Shown here: positions 23,791-31,828 of the stretch, piece after piece
Numbering within the stretch: the stretch's first letter is position 1
Layout: the number at the start of each line of letters is the position of its first letter
Origin: Vibrio sp. ED004
GTDB lineage: Bacteria > Pseudomonadota > Gammaproteobacteria > Enterobacterales > Vibrionaceae
Reading direction: 5' to 3'
Length of the DNA stretch: 64,000 nt
NCBI RefSeq assembly: GCF_023206395.1
Contig: NZ_CP066149.1
Location: 3,596,001-3,660,000, forward strand
Made by a program: the position numbers and the translations under genes
Notes under the pieces: model-generated
Told to the model about the DNA's origin: nothing
Database searches by the model: none
The model's input: the letters and a program-made list of their open reading frames with translations, nothing else

Positions 23791-24678
23791 ATGAAACCCG
23801 ATGACTTAAAACGCTACAACACCCTTTATGAACAACACCTTACCAACCTAAAGCTGCAAGGTAAACGACCCGCGACCATTGATGCCTATTCCCGTGCGGT
23901 TCGTCGGATCACCGCTCATTTCGACCGAGCCCCTGATACATTAACGACCTCTGACCTCAAACACTTCTTCGCGTCTCTTATTCAAACCCACTCGTGGAGC
24001 ACCATAAAACTCGATCGTAATGGCTTGCAGTTTTTCTATCGTTACACGCTCGATAAACAGTGGGAATGGCTCAATATCGTCAAGCCGCCACAAGTAAAAC
24101 GACTGCCCGACATACTGACACCGCAACAAGTCAGCTCGCTGATTAGCCACACTCGACAGACACGTTATCAAGTGTTTTTTCTTACTCTGTACAGCATGGG
24201 GTTGCGCCTTGGTGAAGGATTGAACCTCACGGTTCACGATATCGACAGCCAAACAATGCGCGTTCACATACGCGAAGGAAAAGGCGGAAAAGACCGAATG
24301 GTGCCGCTTCCGCTGCGAACGCTTAAAGCTCTTCGCGTGCATTGGCTTACCCATAAGCACCCTTATTACTTATTTCCTGGCCTTGGTACATGTCGCGACA
24401 CCCCCATGGATCGTGGCGGTATTCAAAAAACCATGAAACTTGTACTCAAAGAGTGCGGAATCCAAAAACACGCCAGCCCCCACTCACTTAGACATTGCTT
24501 CGCTACGCACTTACTTGAGCAAGGGGTAGACCTGCGTTCACTACAAACGCTACTGGGTCATGCAAGCCTTAATACCACTGCTCGTTACACCCGAATGACT
24601 ACGCTAAAACAACACGATGCTGCGATGGCCATCAATCATTTAACTGATGCTCTAGACTTAACGTGGAGCATTACATGA
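23791..24678 (+). CDS. Tyrosine recombinase of IS91-like element 1
   Basis: A 295-aa phage-integrase-type protein. It has an N-terminal SAM-like domain (residues about 10-90) and the catalytic order R-K-HxxR-H-Y: MGLRLGEGLNL, EGKGGKDRMVPL, HSLRHCFATHLLEQG, LLGHASLNTTARYTRM. The start MKPDDLKRYN is preceded by AGGAG. It overlaps the transposase gene by 4 bases (ATGA), so the two are co-translated. In IS91 relatives such a partner is an accessory ORF. It lacks the extra helix block that marks integron integrases, so it is not IntI. Confidence 0.9.
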   Translation: MKPDDLKRYNTLYEQHLTNLKLQGKRPATIDAYSRAVRRITAHFDRAPDTLTTSDLKHFFASLIQTHSWSTIKLDRNGLQFFYRYTLDKQWEWLNIVKPPQVKRLPDILTPQQVSSLISHTRQTRYQVFFLTLYSMGLRLGEGLNLTVHDIDSQTMRVHIREGKGGKDRMVPLPLRTLKALRVHWLTHKHPYYLFPGLGTCRDTPMDRGGIQKTMKLVLKECGIQKHASPHSLRHCFATHLLEQGVDLRSLQTLLGHASLNTTARYTRMTTLKQHDAAMAINHLTDALDLTWSIT

Positions 24679-25727
24679 GTACCTTTATTGAACTGCTTCG
24701 CCAACATCACTCTGCGCTTAAACGTCACTATTATGCGCAGATGAATGGCGATATGCATCGAGCCATTGGGGCGATGCTCCGTTGTAAAACAGAACAACAA
24801 GGTCGCTCACAATGGTTCTGCAGTCACTGTCATCACAATGACCGATTACCGCTTTCTTGTGGTCATCGTCATTGCCCTCAGTGCCAACAACGTACCACCA
24901 CTGATTGGCTTCAACGTCAGCAGCAAAAGCGGTTACCTGTTCACTATTTCATGGTGACCTTCACTTTGCCGTATCAACTAAGGGTCTTAGCAAGACATCA
25001 ACCTAAAGCGATATATAGCGGTATGTTTAAGGTGGCATCAGGGGTATTAAAGGATTTTGCCAACAGGCAGCAGCAAGGTGAAATGGGATTCACTGCCGTG
25101 TTGCATACTCACAGCCGACAACGAAACTTACACCCACATCTGCACATTATCGTGGCGGCAGGCCAATACGACGCATCAAGGCAAACGTGGCACAAAGGCA
25201 ACAAGCATTACCTCTTCAACGCGTTTGCTTTGGCCAAAGTATGGCGAGCAAGAATGCTAGAGACCATTAATCAACACCCAACGCTGTGGCTGCCGAGTGG
25301 CATACCCAAACAATGGGTGGTCGATTGCAGACAAGTGGGATACGGTCAGGCTGCACTCAACTATTTGGCTCGCTACCTCTATCGCGGCGTGCTGCCTGAT
25401 GAAGACATCATCAGTATCACCGATGATACTGTCACCTTCCGCTATAAAGAGAGCCAGACCAATGCATGGCGAACGCGCACCTTGCCCACTCTGAAGTTCT
25501 TACTGCTCATTTTGCAGCACGCGCTGCCCAAAGGGTTGCAGCGAGTACGAGATTACGGTTTTTTACGTGGTCAAGCACACGCCTTAAGAGCCCGCATTCA
25601 ACTGTTGTTATTGAACTTGCTCTATATAATGCCGCCGCTAACCGCACCGATAAGAACCAAAGCAATACGAGTATGCCCTTGCTGTCAGCATCAGATGGCG
25701 TGTGTTGGAGTAAGTCGACCCATCTAG
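24675..25727 (+). CDS. HUH transposase of IS91-like element 1
   Basis: A 350-aa rolling-circle transposase. An N-terminal zinc ribbon region (CSHCHHNDRLPLSCGHRHCP) leads to the HUH motif in NLHPHLHIIVAAG and a Tyr-containing helix (YLARYLYRGVL) near residue 235. The C-terminus carries a further CPCCQHQMAC zinc knuckle. Members nick single-stranded DNA at a specific tetranucleotide and move by rolling-circle transfer. It appears complete. Confidence 0.92.
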   Translation: MSTFIELLRQHHSALKRHYYAQMNGDMHRAIGAMLRCKTEQQGRSQWFCSHCHHNDRLPLSCGHRHCPQCQQRTTTDWLQRQQQKRLPVHYFMVTFTLPYQLRVLARHQPKAIYSGMFKVASGVLKDFANRQQQGEMGFTAVLHTHSRQRNLHPHLHIIVAAGQYDASRQTWHKGNKHYLFNAFALAKVWRARMLETINQHPTLWLPSGIPKQWVVDCRQVGYGQAALNYLARYLYRGVLPDEDIISITDDTVTFRYKESQTNAWRTRTLPTLKFLLLILQHALPKGLQRVRDYGFLRGQAHALRARIQLLLLNLLYIMPPLTAPIRTKAIRVCPCCQHQMACVGVSRPI

Positions 25728-25800
25728 CCGAAAGGCATTTGATAATAAGGATAATGGCATCAACGAAAACAAAGGAGATGTAACGACGAAAGAAACGAAA

Positions 25801-25929
25801 AATAGCTAACTGGTTGATATGATTGCTATCGCAACCTTATCTTGGCCTCGCTCGCCTTGAGAAAAGCCTCAAAGCGATTTGCCCTTCATACTCATCGTAC
25901 AATTTACTTAATAAAGTGGCTTCGGGCTT
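25801..25929. other. Residual cassette sequence between IS91 element 1 and the next attC
   Basis: The exact IS right end is not certain, so this block is part element, part cassette. No convincing minus-strand gene is seen. One imperfect stem (CCTTGAGAAAAGCCTCAAAG) lies at 25855-25876. The cassette between the attC at 25930-25987 and the one at 23608-23704 was therefore probably broken by the insertion. Confidence 0.4.
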
Positions 25930-25987
25930 GTTCAACACTCGGGATTTAGTGTTGGCTGCGCAACACCTTAATCCTTATTTGTTAGCT
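25930..25987 (-). repeat. attC-like site
   Basis: On the minus strand the site runs from GCTAAC to GTTGAAC, about 58 bases, with an internal stem of GGATTAAGGTGTTG against CAACACTAAATCC. It begins at the stop codon of the 377-aa gene. The R'/R'' boxes are less complementary than in the other sites, so the call is probable rather than certain. Confidence 0.6.
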
Positions 25988-27121
25988 TTATTGTTCTATA
26001 GCCTCATTCAACCAATTTAAAAGAACCCCATGAGAAAACTCAAAGAAGGTGTTAGCGGAGATTGGTAAGTCCTTTGATGACCAAGTTGCTCCTAAAGAGT
26101 GACTTGCTAGCCCCAAGAGCCCCTTTTCTGCAGGTGGCATATCCTTTTCAGTTTGGGAGGGAGCCCTACACAATGGGGCTGGGAATGGCACGCCACCATG
26201 CAATGCGTTTGAACGATAACCGTAAAGCATAGTTAAAATGCTTCTAAAGTTGGTTTTTGACCATTTAATTCGAGCCCAATCTCTAGGTCTTTTTCTAGGT
26301 TCTGCCGGCATGTAATTCAGACAGAACTTAACAAACTTATTAGTCGCCCCTAAAGACTTTTCGATATGCAGAGCAACCAAGTTACAAAGTTCTTCACCAC
26401 CTTGAGACTCCAGCGCCATGTATAACTCTGGTTTACTCGCCTTTAATTTTTCCGATGGAAGATAATTCGACTTATCCCAAAAGTTAGCAGCCGTTTCTAA
26501 TGCTGAGATCAGCATTAACCATGCTAGTTCAGGCTCACTTTCTACCATCCACAATGCATCTTGATACATTCTTGCACAACGGATTAAAGCAACATAATGA
26601 TCTTCACTAAGTTTATGTAAAGTGCCAAAAGGAAAGGCATCAGTAATATTTACAGATTTGATAGCTGATGGGATTATCGGCTTAACAATTCTAGACGGGA
26701 AATTAGGAGCCACTCTATCAGCAGAGCGTGGTGTACCAAGCGGGTCTGAATTAAAACCACCGTACTCTCTTACTACCCCTCCAGCTTTGACTCGAATGCC
26801 TAATATCAATGACATCAAAGCTGCGATTTCATCTGGAGCCCAGCCACCATGATATGATGAGCTATCGGTATCTAAGTCATAGCTGCGCTCAGTGGTGAGA
26901 AACCACTCAACCCTTAACATCATTGCTTCTGCAATTTCGCCGCTATTTCTGTACCATGGAATTAAGTTTAAAACATCATATGGCACAGACTCTTCTCTGA
27001 ATTCACCTGTAATATAACTATCGGTAAATAAAGGAACCTCAAAAATGGAATATGGTTTTACACCGCTTTCACGGCTTAAACTCAAATTCCAATACGATTG
27101 AATACCACCTGTTTTATTCAA
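25988..27121 (-). CDS. Cassette-encoded large protein with HEPN-like C-terminal region
   Basis: A 377-aa protein starting at TTG (27121) with GGAG six bases upstream. It occupies one integron cassette between attC sites at 27147-27204 and 25930-25987, and is far longer than usual cassette products. Near the C-terminus, helices LMLISALETAANFW and SILTMLYGYRSNALHGG carry an Rx4H motif (Arg303, His308) as in ApeA-type and other HEPN ribonucleases. The N-terminal 180 residues are unrecognised. An RNase role in anti-phage or abortive infection is inference. Confidence 0.65.
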   Translation of the reverse strand: MNKTGGIQSYWNLSLSRESGVKPYSIFEVPLFTDSYITGEFREESVPYDVLNLIPWYRNSGEIAEAMMLRVEWFLTTERSYDLDTDSSSYHGGWAPDEIAALMSLILGIRVKAGGVVREYGGFNSDPLGTPRSADRVAPNFPSRIVKPIIPSAIKSVNITDAFPFGTLHKLSEDHYVALIRCARMYQDALWMVESEPELAWLMLISALETAANFWDKSNYLPSEKLKASKPELYMALESQGGEELCNLVALHIEKSLGATNKFVKFCLNYMPAEPRKRPRDWARIKWSKTNFRSILTMLYGYRSNALHGGVPFPAPLCRAPSQTEKDMPPAEKGLLGLASHSLGATWSSKDLPISANTFFEFSHGVLLNWLNEAIEQ

Positions 27122-27146
27122 TTCTGACTCCGATATTGATAAATAA

Positions 27147-27204
27147 AGCTAACGCTTAAGTATTTATCCGTTGTCGTAGCACAATGGATAAATACCTGTT
27201 GGAC
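27147..27204 (-). repeat. attC site, short type
   Basis: Minus-strand limits are GTCCAAC and GCGTTAGC, with a perfect 10-bp stem GTATTTATCC / GGATAAATAC and an unpaired centre. At 58 bases it is half the length of the VCR-type site at 22825. The 377-aa gene starts 26 bases after it. Confidence 0.78.
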
Positions 27205-27416
27205 TTGGCCGCTTCTATCTATGGAATTTGCTTTTTAGGACTGACTTGCGTTCTACTCTTATCATTAAGACCGGTACCCCGTCAGCCGTCCATTTTCCAC
27301 TTCTAGCCGCCAATTTATCTACAGCGACTATACCCGTTGCATAATCTTTTTAAAAGCGAACAATGCCCCTCTCTCGCAATAACACAACGATAATTTTATT
27401 CATTATAATCAGACAA

Positions 27417-28508
27417 CTAGGTCAGTCGGTGCTCTGAAACGACTATCCTAGGTCTAATATTGATGCACACGAGTACCATGCTGTTGCTATGGCAGTTCGG
27501 ACAACAAGGTTTCTCTTTCAGCACTTCCGATTTCTCTGCGGGTCGCTTTCGTAAGCTTTGCCTAATTTCCGCTATCGCTTTTACCCGTACAGCATTAGCT
27601 AAAAAGCCATAGTAGCGTATTCGCATTAGCCCTTTAGGCAACACATGTAAAAGTAAGCGTCGAAGTAACTCGCCCGCATTACAACACATTCTTTGCGTCC
27701 CATTGGTTCGGTAGTCTTTGTAACTCATCGTGATACGGCCATCCACGTTATAACTTAATTGGTTGGGATTTAATCCGATACGATTGCAATACCGAGATAG
27801 ATAACCCACTACCGCTGTAGGCTCGTGGAGTACAGGTTTACTGTACACAACCCATCTCTTACTAGCGGCTTCCTCTAATAAATTACTGTGCGTTGCTATC
27901 AACTCGCTTACTCGACATAACATCTCTTTCTTAAAGCGAACGGATAAGGCTTTAACCGGAAGCAGGTAACTCTCTTTTCTTGTCGGTTGCCATTGCCGAT
28001 CTTTTGTAAGCACCCCACTCGGTAACAGGCAATGAATATGAGTATGTTGACTCAGATTTCTTCCCCAAGTGTGAAGAACCATCAATGCACCAAGTTGACC
28101 AACAAGATGATGCCGCTCATTAGCAAACGCGCATAACGTTGCCCACACTGAGTGAAACAAGCATTGATAAACCACCTTAGAATGCGCTTTAACCAAAGCA
28201 TTGAACTCGTGAGGTAAGGTAAAAACCATATGATGGTAGGCCACAGGTAAAATATCTTGGCTTCGCTTTGTTAGCCATTGCTGTCTCATCTGCTCTTGGC
28301 AATTGGGGCAATGACGGTCTCGACAAGAGCTGTACCAACGCGTTTCATGACCACATTGCTGACAACGCCAGTCGTAGCTGCCCATACGCTCGGTCCGGCA
28401 GTCTCTTAAATGGTTAAGCACCTGCCACTGTCTCGGTGTGACTTTGCTTTTATCAAGCTCTTCTAAGCCTTGTGTTAATACGGCTTGGTAAGGAGATAAT
28501 GCGTTCAT
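27417..28508 (-). CDS. HUH transposase of IS91-like element 2
   Basis: A 363-aa rolling-circle transposase beginning MNALSPYQAVLTQGLEEL. It has a zinc-ribbon start (CQQCGHETRWYSSCRDRHCP), the HUH motif in SQHTHIHCLLPSG and a Tyr-containing helix GYLSRYCNRIGL. A C-terminal CCPNCHSN knuckle follows. It overlaps the recombinase gene by four bases (ATGA). It is complete and of normal length for the family. Confidence 0.92.
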   Translation of the reverse strand: MNALSPYQAVLTQGLEELDKSKVTPRQWQVLNHLRDCRTERMGSYDWRCQQCGHETRWYSSCRDRHCPNCQEQMRQQWLTKRSQDILPVAYHHMVFTLPHEFNALVKAHSKVVYQCLFHSVWATLCAFANERHHLVGQLGALMVLHTWGRNLSQHTHIHCLLPSGVLTKDRQWQPTRKESYLLPVKALSVRFKKEMLCRVSELIATHSNLLEEAASKRWVVYSKPVLHEPTAVVGYLSRYCNRIGLNPNQLSYNVDGRITMSYKDYRTNGTQRMCCNAGELLRRLLLHVLPKGLMRIRYYGFLANAVRVKAIAEIRQSLRKRPAEKSEVLKEKPCCPNCHSNSMVLVCINIRPRIVVSEHRLT

Positions 28509-29362
28509 TCGCTCTCCTCCCATAGTTGAGCAACTAAGTCGAACTTACTTCCGTCCGAGCTTTCGTTGTGATGACCTATCCAATGGGTGTACCTCAATGT
28601 CGTTTTGATATTCGAATGTCCGAGGTAACGCTGCAGAACATTCAAAGGCATGCCCGATTCAAGCTGATGTGTCGCATAAGCGTGCCTCAAGGCGTGTATT
28701 CCTCCTAATTTTCTGACGTTTGCCTCAACTTTTGCTGCTTTGAAGCACTTCTGCAAAGAACTAATACCCAATGGCTTTTTGGGCTCTAGGCTGGGAAACA
28801 GCACTACGGTTGGGTGATAATGACGCCAGTAATTTCGAAGATGATTCAGTTGGCTATCACCCAGTGGAACAAAGCGATCTTTTTTACCTTTACCACAATG
28901 AATGTGCAGTCGTTTCGCCGTACCATCGATGTCTTTCACGTACAAGCCTACGACCTCACTGACACGTCGGCCACACCCGTAACACATTTCAAGTGCGGTC
29001 TGATATTTAAGACTTCGACAATGACTAATGATACTTCTTACTTCCTCGCGATTAAGCAGCTCCGGTATTTTACTGGCACGTTTAATCGGGGGAACCAGTC
29101 GCTCTTCAAATTCTCTATTCAAAACGGCACGATAAAAGAACAAGATGGCATTCAAAGCTTGAGCACAAGTACTACTACTTAAGCTCCGCTCTGTGGTGAG
29201 CGTACGTAAATACGCACCAATCTGTTCATCGGTGAGTAAATCAGGGGACAGTTCGTAAGTAGTAGATAGATCTTTAACCCAACGTAAATAGCTTGCATGG
29301 GTTTTCGGAGAAAAACGGCGAACCGCCATTTCATCGATAAGTTGTTGTCTTAATGGGCTCAT
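28505..29362 (-). CDS. Tyrosine recombinase of IS91-like element 2
   Basis: A 285-aa tyrosine recombinase with the catalytic order R (CGRRVSEVVGLYVKDI), K (CGKGKKDRFVPLG), HxxR (HALRHAYATHQLESG) and H/Y (YLGHSNIKTTLRYTHW). It is joined to the transposase by an ATGA overlap. The insertion that defines IntI proteins is missing. Its coding frame starts about 81 bases inside the element end, as in element 1. Confidence 0.9.
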   Translation of the reverse strand: MSPLRQQLIDEMAVRRFSPKTHASYLRWVKDLSTTYELSPDLLTDEQIGAYLRTLTTERSLSSSTCAQALNAILFFYRAVLNREFEERLVPPIKRASKIPELLNREEVRSIISHCRSLKYQTALEMCYGCGRRVSEVVGLYVKDIDGTAKRLHIHCGKGKKDRFVPLGDSQLNHLRNYWRHYHPTVVLFPSLEPKKPLGISSLQKCFKAAKVEANVRKLGGIHALRHAYATHQLESGMPLNVLQRYLGHSNIKTTLRYTHWIGHHNESSDGSKFDLVAQLWEESE

Positions 29363-29458
29363 GATGTATTCCTTAATCTATGGATACATCATAAGTTTCG
29401 TCTATCGGGTAAGTGAGAGGAAAGTCCTCCGCGAAGCGGCTTAGTTCAACAGCTCTAT

Positions 29459-29502
29459 TAGACAGAAAAATTCTGTACTTAAATACAGATTAATTCTGTC
29501 TA
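29459..29502. promoter_or_regulatory. Nested inverted repeat containing a LexA box (29473-29488)
   Basis: Two 17-base arms (GACAGAAAAATTCTGTA and TACAGATTAATTCTGTC) form a large inverted repeat with 14 of 17 matches. At its centre CTGTACTTAAATACAG fits the CTGT-N8-ACAG LexA consensus. Each arm is also a small ACAGA/TCTGT palindrome, and a third copy (GCAGAATCTTTCTGT) lies at 29587-29601. It lies next to element 2 and upstream of the cassette cluster, where integron integrase promoters would be LexA-controlled, but no intI is present. Confidence 0.6.
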
Positions 29503-29646
29503 GTTTCGACTGCACATACTTCATATGCAATCTAGCCATTATATAACAATGACTTATATCACAGCTAGCATCGGGGTTAGAGAAAATGCAGAATCTTTCT
29601 GTCTAGTATGACCAAACTCCCACATTAAGGATCTGGTCAGGATAGT

Positions 29647-30255
29647 TTACTTAAGCTCGTCTGGAATCCGGCGATCTTTGTGGTAGTACTCACGGTCGCG
29701 TTCATTGATTTCTCTTACCACTTTGCAAGGGTTACCTACGGCAACTACGTTAGCCGGGATGTCTTTGGTGACTATGCTGCCCGCTCCAATAACCGAGTTT
29801 TCACCTATGGTGACACCCGGTAAAACAACGGTGTGTGCGCCAAGCCATACATTGTTACCGATACGGACAGGAACATTGAATTGCGCGGCTTTGAGCCTAA
29901 GTTCTGGGCTGATGGGATGTGTGCCTGTCGCGATGGTTACGTTAGGTGCAATCATCACGTTATCACCGATGAATACGTCGGTGTCGTCAACAAGCGTTAG
30001 GTTGAAGTTTACGTATACGTTATTGCCTAGGTGAGTGTGACGCCCCCAGTTGGCGTGCAATGGCGGCTCTATGTAGCAACCCTCGCCAACTTCTGCGAAC
30101 AGTTGCTTCATAATTTGTTGGCGTTTGTCACCTTCACTCGGGCGAGTGTGGTTGAAATCGTAAAGCACTTCTAAGCATTGTGTTTGCTCGGCGACCAGAT
30201 CAACGTCATCACAGTAATAAACGTCTTGGTTGTGCATTTTAGCCTTTATATCCAT
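29647..30255 (-). CDS. LacA/Maa-like sugar O-acetyltransferase
   Basis: A 202-aa left-handed beta-helix acetyltransferase with the hexapeptide ladder GNNVYVNFNLTLVDD, IGDNVMIAPNVTIATGTHPI, VRIGNNVWLGAHTVVLPG and the acceptor-loop histidine in THPI. Such trimers transfer acetyl from acetyl-CoA to galactosides, maltose or related sugars. It is a normal length for the LacA group. No sugar operon is adjacent. Confidence 0.9.
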   Translation of the reverse strand: MDIKAKMHNQDVYYCDDVDLVAEQTQCLEVLYDFNHTRPSEGDKRQQIMKQLFAEVGEGCYIEPPLHANWGRHTHLGNNVYVNFNLTLVDDTDVFIGDNVMIAPNVTIATGTHPISPELRLKAAQFNVPVRIGNNVWLGAHTVVLPGVTIGENSVIGAGSIVTKDIPANVVAVGNPCKVVREINERDREYYHKDRRIPDELK

Positions 30256-30350
30256 GTTTTAACCTATTTGATAATTACCGAGAGCGGTATAAATTCAGCG
30301 ACATATGGATAATTTGAAGCGTTTCACAGGCCTTAAAACAAGTTTACCGG

Positions 30351-30725
30351 CTAACGTGGCCTGATGTTCTCGGCAACACGCCATAGCACGCCACTTGGGT
30401 CAGTGATACAAAACTCAATCATTCCCCAAGGCAGCTCTACAACCTCAGTAACGGTTACTTCAAATTCCGTCATTACATTAGAGTTTTGCACGTGTTGATA
30501 CCAACTTTTTACGTCTTCCACCAGCAAGTGCATCATGTAATTGTGACAGTGCGCAGGTTCGTAAAAATCTTGTAAAAGGAATGCATAATCGCCGTGACGA
30601 AAATAAGCGATATCATGGAACTCCGACATGATTTGAAAGCCTAGAGTTTGATAAAAACGCTTTGATAAATCGAAGTTTTTAGCAGGCACAAACGACTTTA
30701 TTTCCGTGACTTTTAGATTTTCCAT
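30351..30725 (-). CDS. VOC (glyoxalase-fold) protein
   Basis: A 124-aa VOC protein. The two repeats read IKSFVPAKNFDLSKRFYQTL and MMHLLVEDVKSWYQHV, and it ends ITDPSGVLWRVAENI, the family's usual DPxG phrase. The ATG at 30725 has AAGGA about 10 bases upstream; the TTG at 30734 is also possible. Function not established. Confidence 0.85.
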   Translation of the reverse strand: MENLKVTEIKSFVPAKNFDLSKRFYQTLGFQIMSEFHDIAYFRHGDYAFLLQDFYEPAHCHNYMMHLLVEDVKSWYQHVQNSNVMTEFEVTVTEVVELPWGMIEFCITDPSGVLWRVAENIRPR

Positions 30726-30792
30726 GATCAACAATTCCTTCTGTTTTAAAGCCCAGAAGTATCGCTAGGCTTTATGCTTAATTTGTTTTAAG

Positions 30793-31482
30793 TTACTGGC
30801 TGAAAGAGCTAACTTCATCTTCGGTGAGGTAGCGCCACTGGCCTTCTTCGACATCTAAACTGACATCGCCTATTTGCTCTCTGTGTAGCCCTACCACTCG
30901 GTTTCCAACGGCAGCAAACATTCGCTTAACCTGATGAAACTTGCCTTCTGTGATGGTCAGTAGCACTTCTTTTGGGCTTATCACTTCTAGTTCTGCGGGG
31001 CGCGTGGGATTCTTCTCACCTTGCAGCTGAACCCCCACTTTGAACTTATGTGCGACATCGTCTTTGATATCACGTGACAATGTCACACGATACACCTTTT
31101 TACACGACTTAGTTGGCAGTGTGATATTGAAAGACCAACGTCCATCATCGGTTATCAATACTAAGCCTGTAGTATCGGCGTCTAATCGCCCTGCGATGTG
31201 CAGTTCAGAGGCATTATCCACCTCCAGATAATTGAAAAGCGATGGGTACACTTCATCGATATTGGAACAGATAGTACCTGCTGGCTTGTGCATTAAGATG
31301 TATCGAAATGCGCGTAGCGTTAATACGTCACCGCTAAGCAAGATGGTGTTACTTTCATGAACCTGAGTGGATTCATCAAGCACGACTTCACCGTTTACAC
31401 TTAACTCACCATTATGAATTCTTTCAATCGCTTCTGGCTTAGTGAGGTCTGTGCTTTTACAAAGGTATTTATCAAGGCGCAT
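30793..31482 (-). CDS. rsuA: Ribosomal small-subunit pseudouridine synthase RsuA
   Basis: A 229-aa pseudouridine synthase. It begins with an S4 RNA-binding domain (MRLDKYLCKSTDLTKPEAIE). The catalytic core carries GRLDADTTGLVLITDDG (catalytic Asp) and KVYRVTLS, and it ends in KFHQVKRMFAAVGNRV. RsuA makes pseudouridine 516 in 16S rRNA. The ATG at 31482 overlaps the TAA of the small zinc-ribbon gene upstream (TAATG), so translation is probably coupled. Confidence 0.9.
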   Translation of the reverse strand: MRLDKYLCKSTDLTKPEAIERIHNGELSVNGEVVLDESTQVHESNTILLSGDVLTLRAFRYILMHKPAGTICSNIDEVYPSLFNYLEVDNASELHIAGRLDADTTGLVLITDDGRWSFNITLPTKSCKKVYRVTLSRDIKDDVAHKFKVGVQLQGEKNPTRPAELEVISPKEVLLTITEGKFHQVKRMFAAVGNRVVGLHREQIGDVSLDVEEGQWRYLTEDEVSSFSQ

Positions 31483-31643
31483 TAATCGTCGGCACCACAT
31501 TTAGCACAAGGCTTGTAAGTGCGCTCACCTTGTTCAATCACCACATAATCACGCACGCAGTTTTCACATAACGCCAGTTTTGGATAAGCGTCTTTCTGTT
31601 TCTTTGCGTTGATGTCGCCTTCAGTGGTGTAGATCGTTCTCAT
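31482..31643 (-). CDS. 53-aa zinc-ribbon protein upstream of rsuA
   Basis: A short gene reading MRTIYTTEGDINAKKQKDA at its start and CxxC pairs CENCVR and CAKCGA later, one zinc ribbon. Its stop codon overlaps the rsuA ATG as TAATG. The length, the cysteine pattern and the coupling support a real gene. The function is unknown; similar small proteins exist beside rsuA in other Vibrionaceae from general knowledge. Confidence 0.7.
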   Translation of the reverse strand: MRTIYTTEGDINAKKQKDAYPKLALCENCVRDYVVIEQGERTYKPCAKCGADD

Positions 31644-31828
31644 TTTGGAGCCTTTGTATTAATAACTTACGAGGAGAAATTGTATCACTGTTTACTGTGC
31701 TTCGGCGGTTCACTTTGCAAATGATTGTTTGCTCCTCGCCCTCTTTTTTAAGCTCTGAGCAACAAAATCAACGTGCCGCATCGTATCAGTGATAACATTA
31801 CAAGAGTAAGTTAACTAAGAAGCCACGA

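Larger units (their letters stand above)
23705..25800 (+). mobile_element. IS91-family element 1
   Basis: The left end is set by the tetranucleotide GAAC (23701-23704), a known IS91-type target, followed by the hairpin sequence GAAGCCGCTACGCGGC. The element holds a tyrosine recombinase gene and an HUH transposase gene. The right end lies somewhere after the transposase stop at 25727; 25800 is an estimate. It sits directly beside the R'' box of an attC. Confidence 0.7.
27230..29443 (-). mobile_element. IS91-family element 2
   Basis: The right limit is fixed by GTTGAAC (plus-strand GTTC at 29444-29447), followed on the minus strand by TAAGCCGCTTCGCGG, very like the end of element 1. It carries a tyrosine recombinase and an HUH transposase whose protein sequences differ clearly from element 1, so it is a separate IS. 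The left end lies between 27205 and 27416; 27230 is an estimate. Confidence 0.7.

Noticed and set aside
25823..26020. 65-codon plus-strand reading frame through the attC-like site
   Set aside because: It is antisense to the cassette gene and runs through the inverted repeat; this pattern is typical of attC sequence read by chance.
28505..29362. Tyrosine recombinase as an integron integrase
   Set aside because: It lacks the additional helix region of IntI proteins and is joined by an ATGA overlap to an HUH transposase, as in IS91-like elements.
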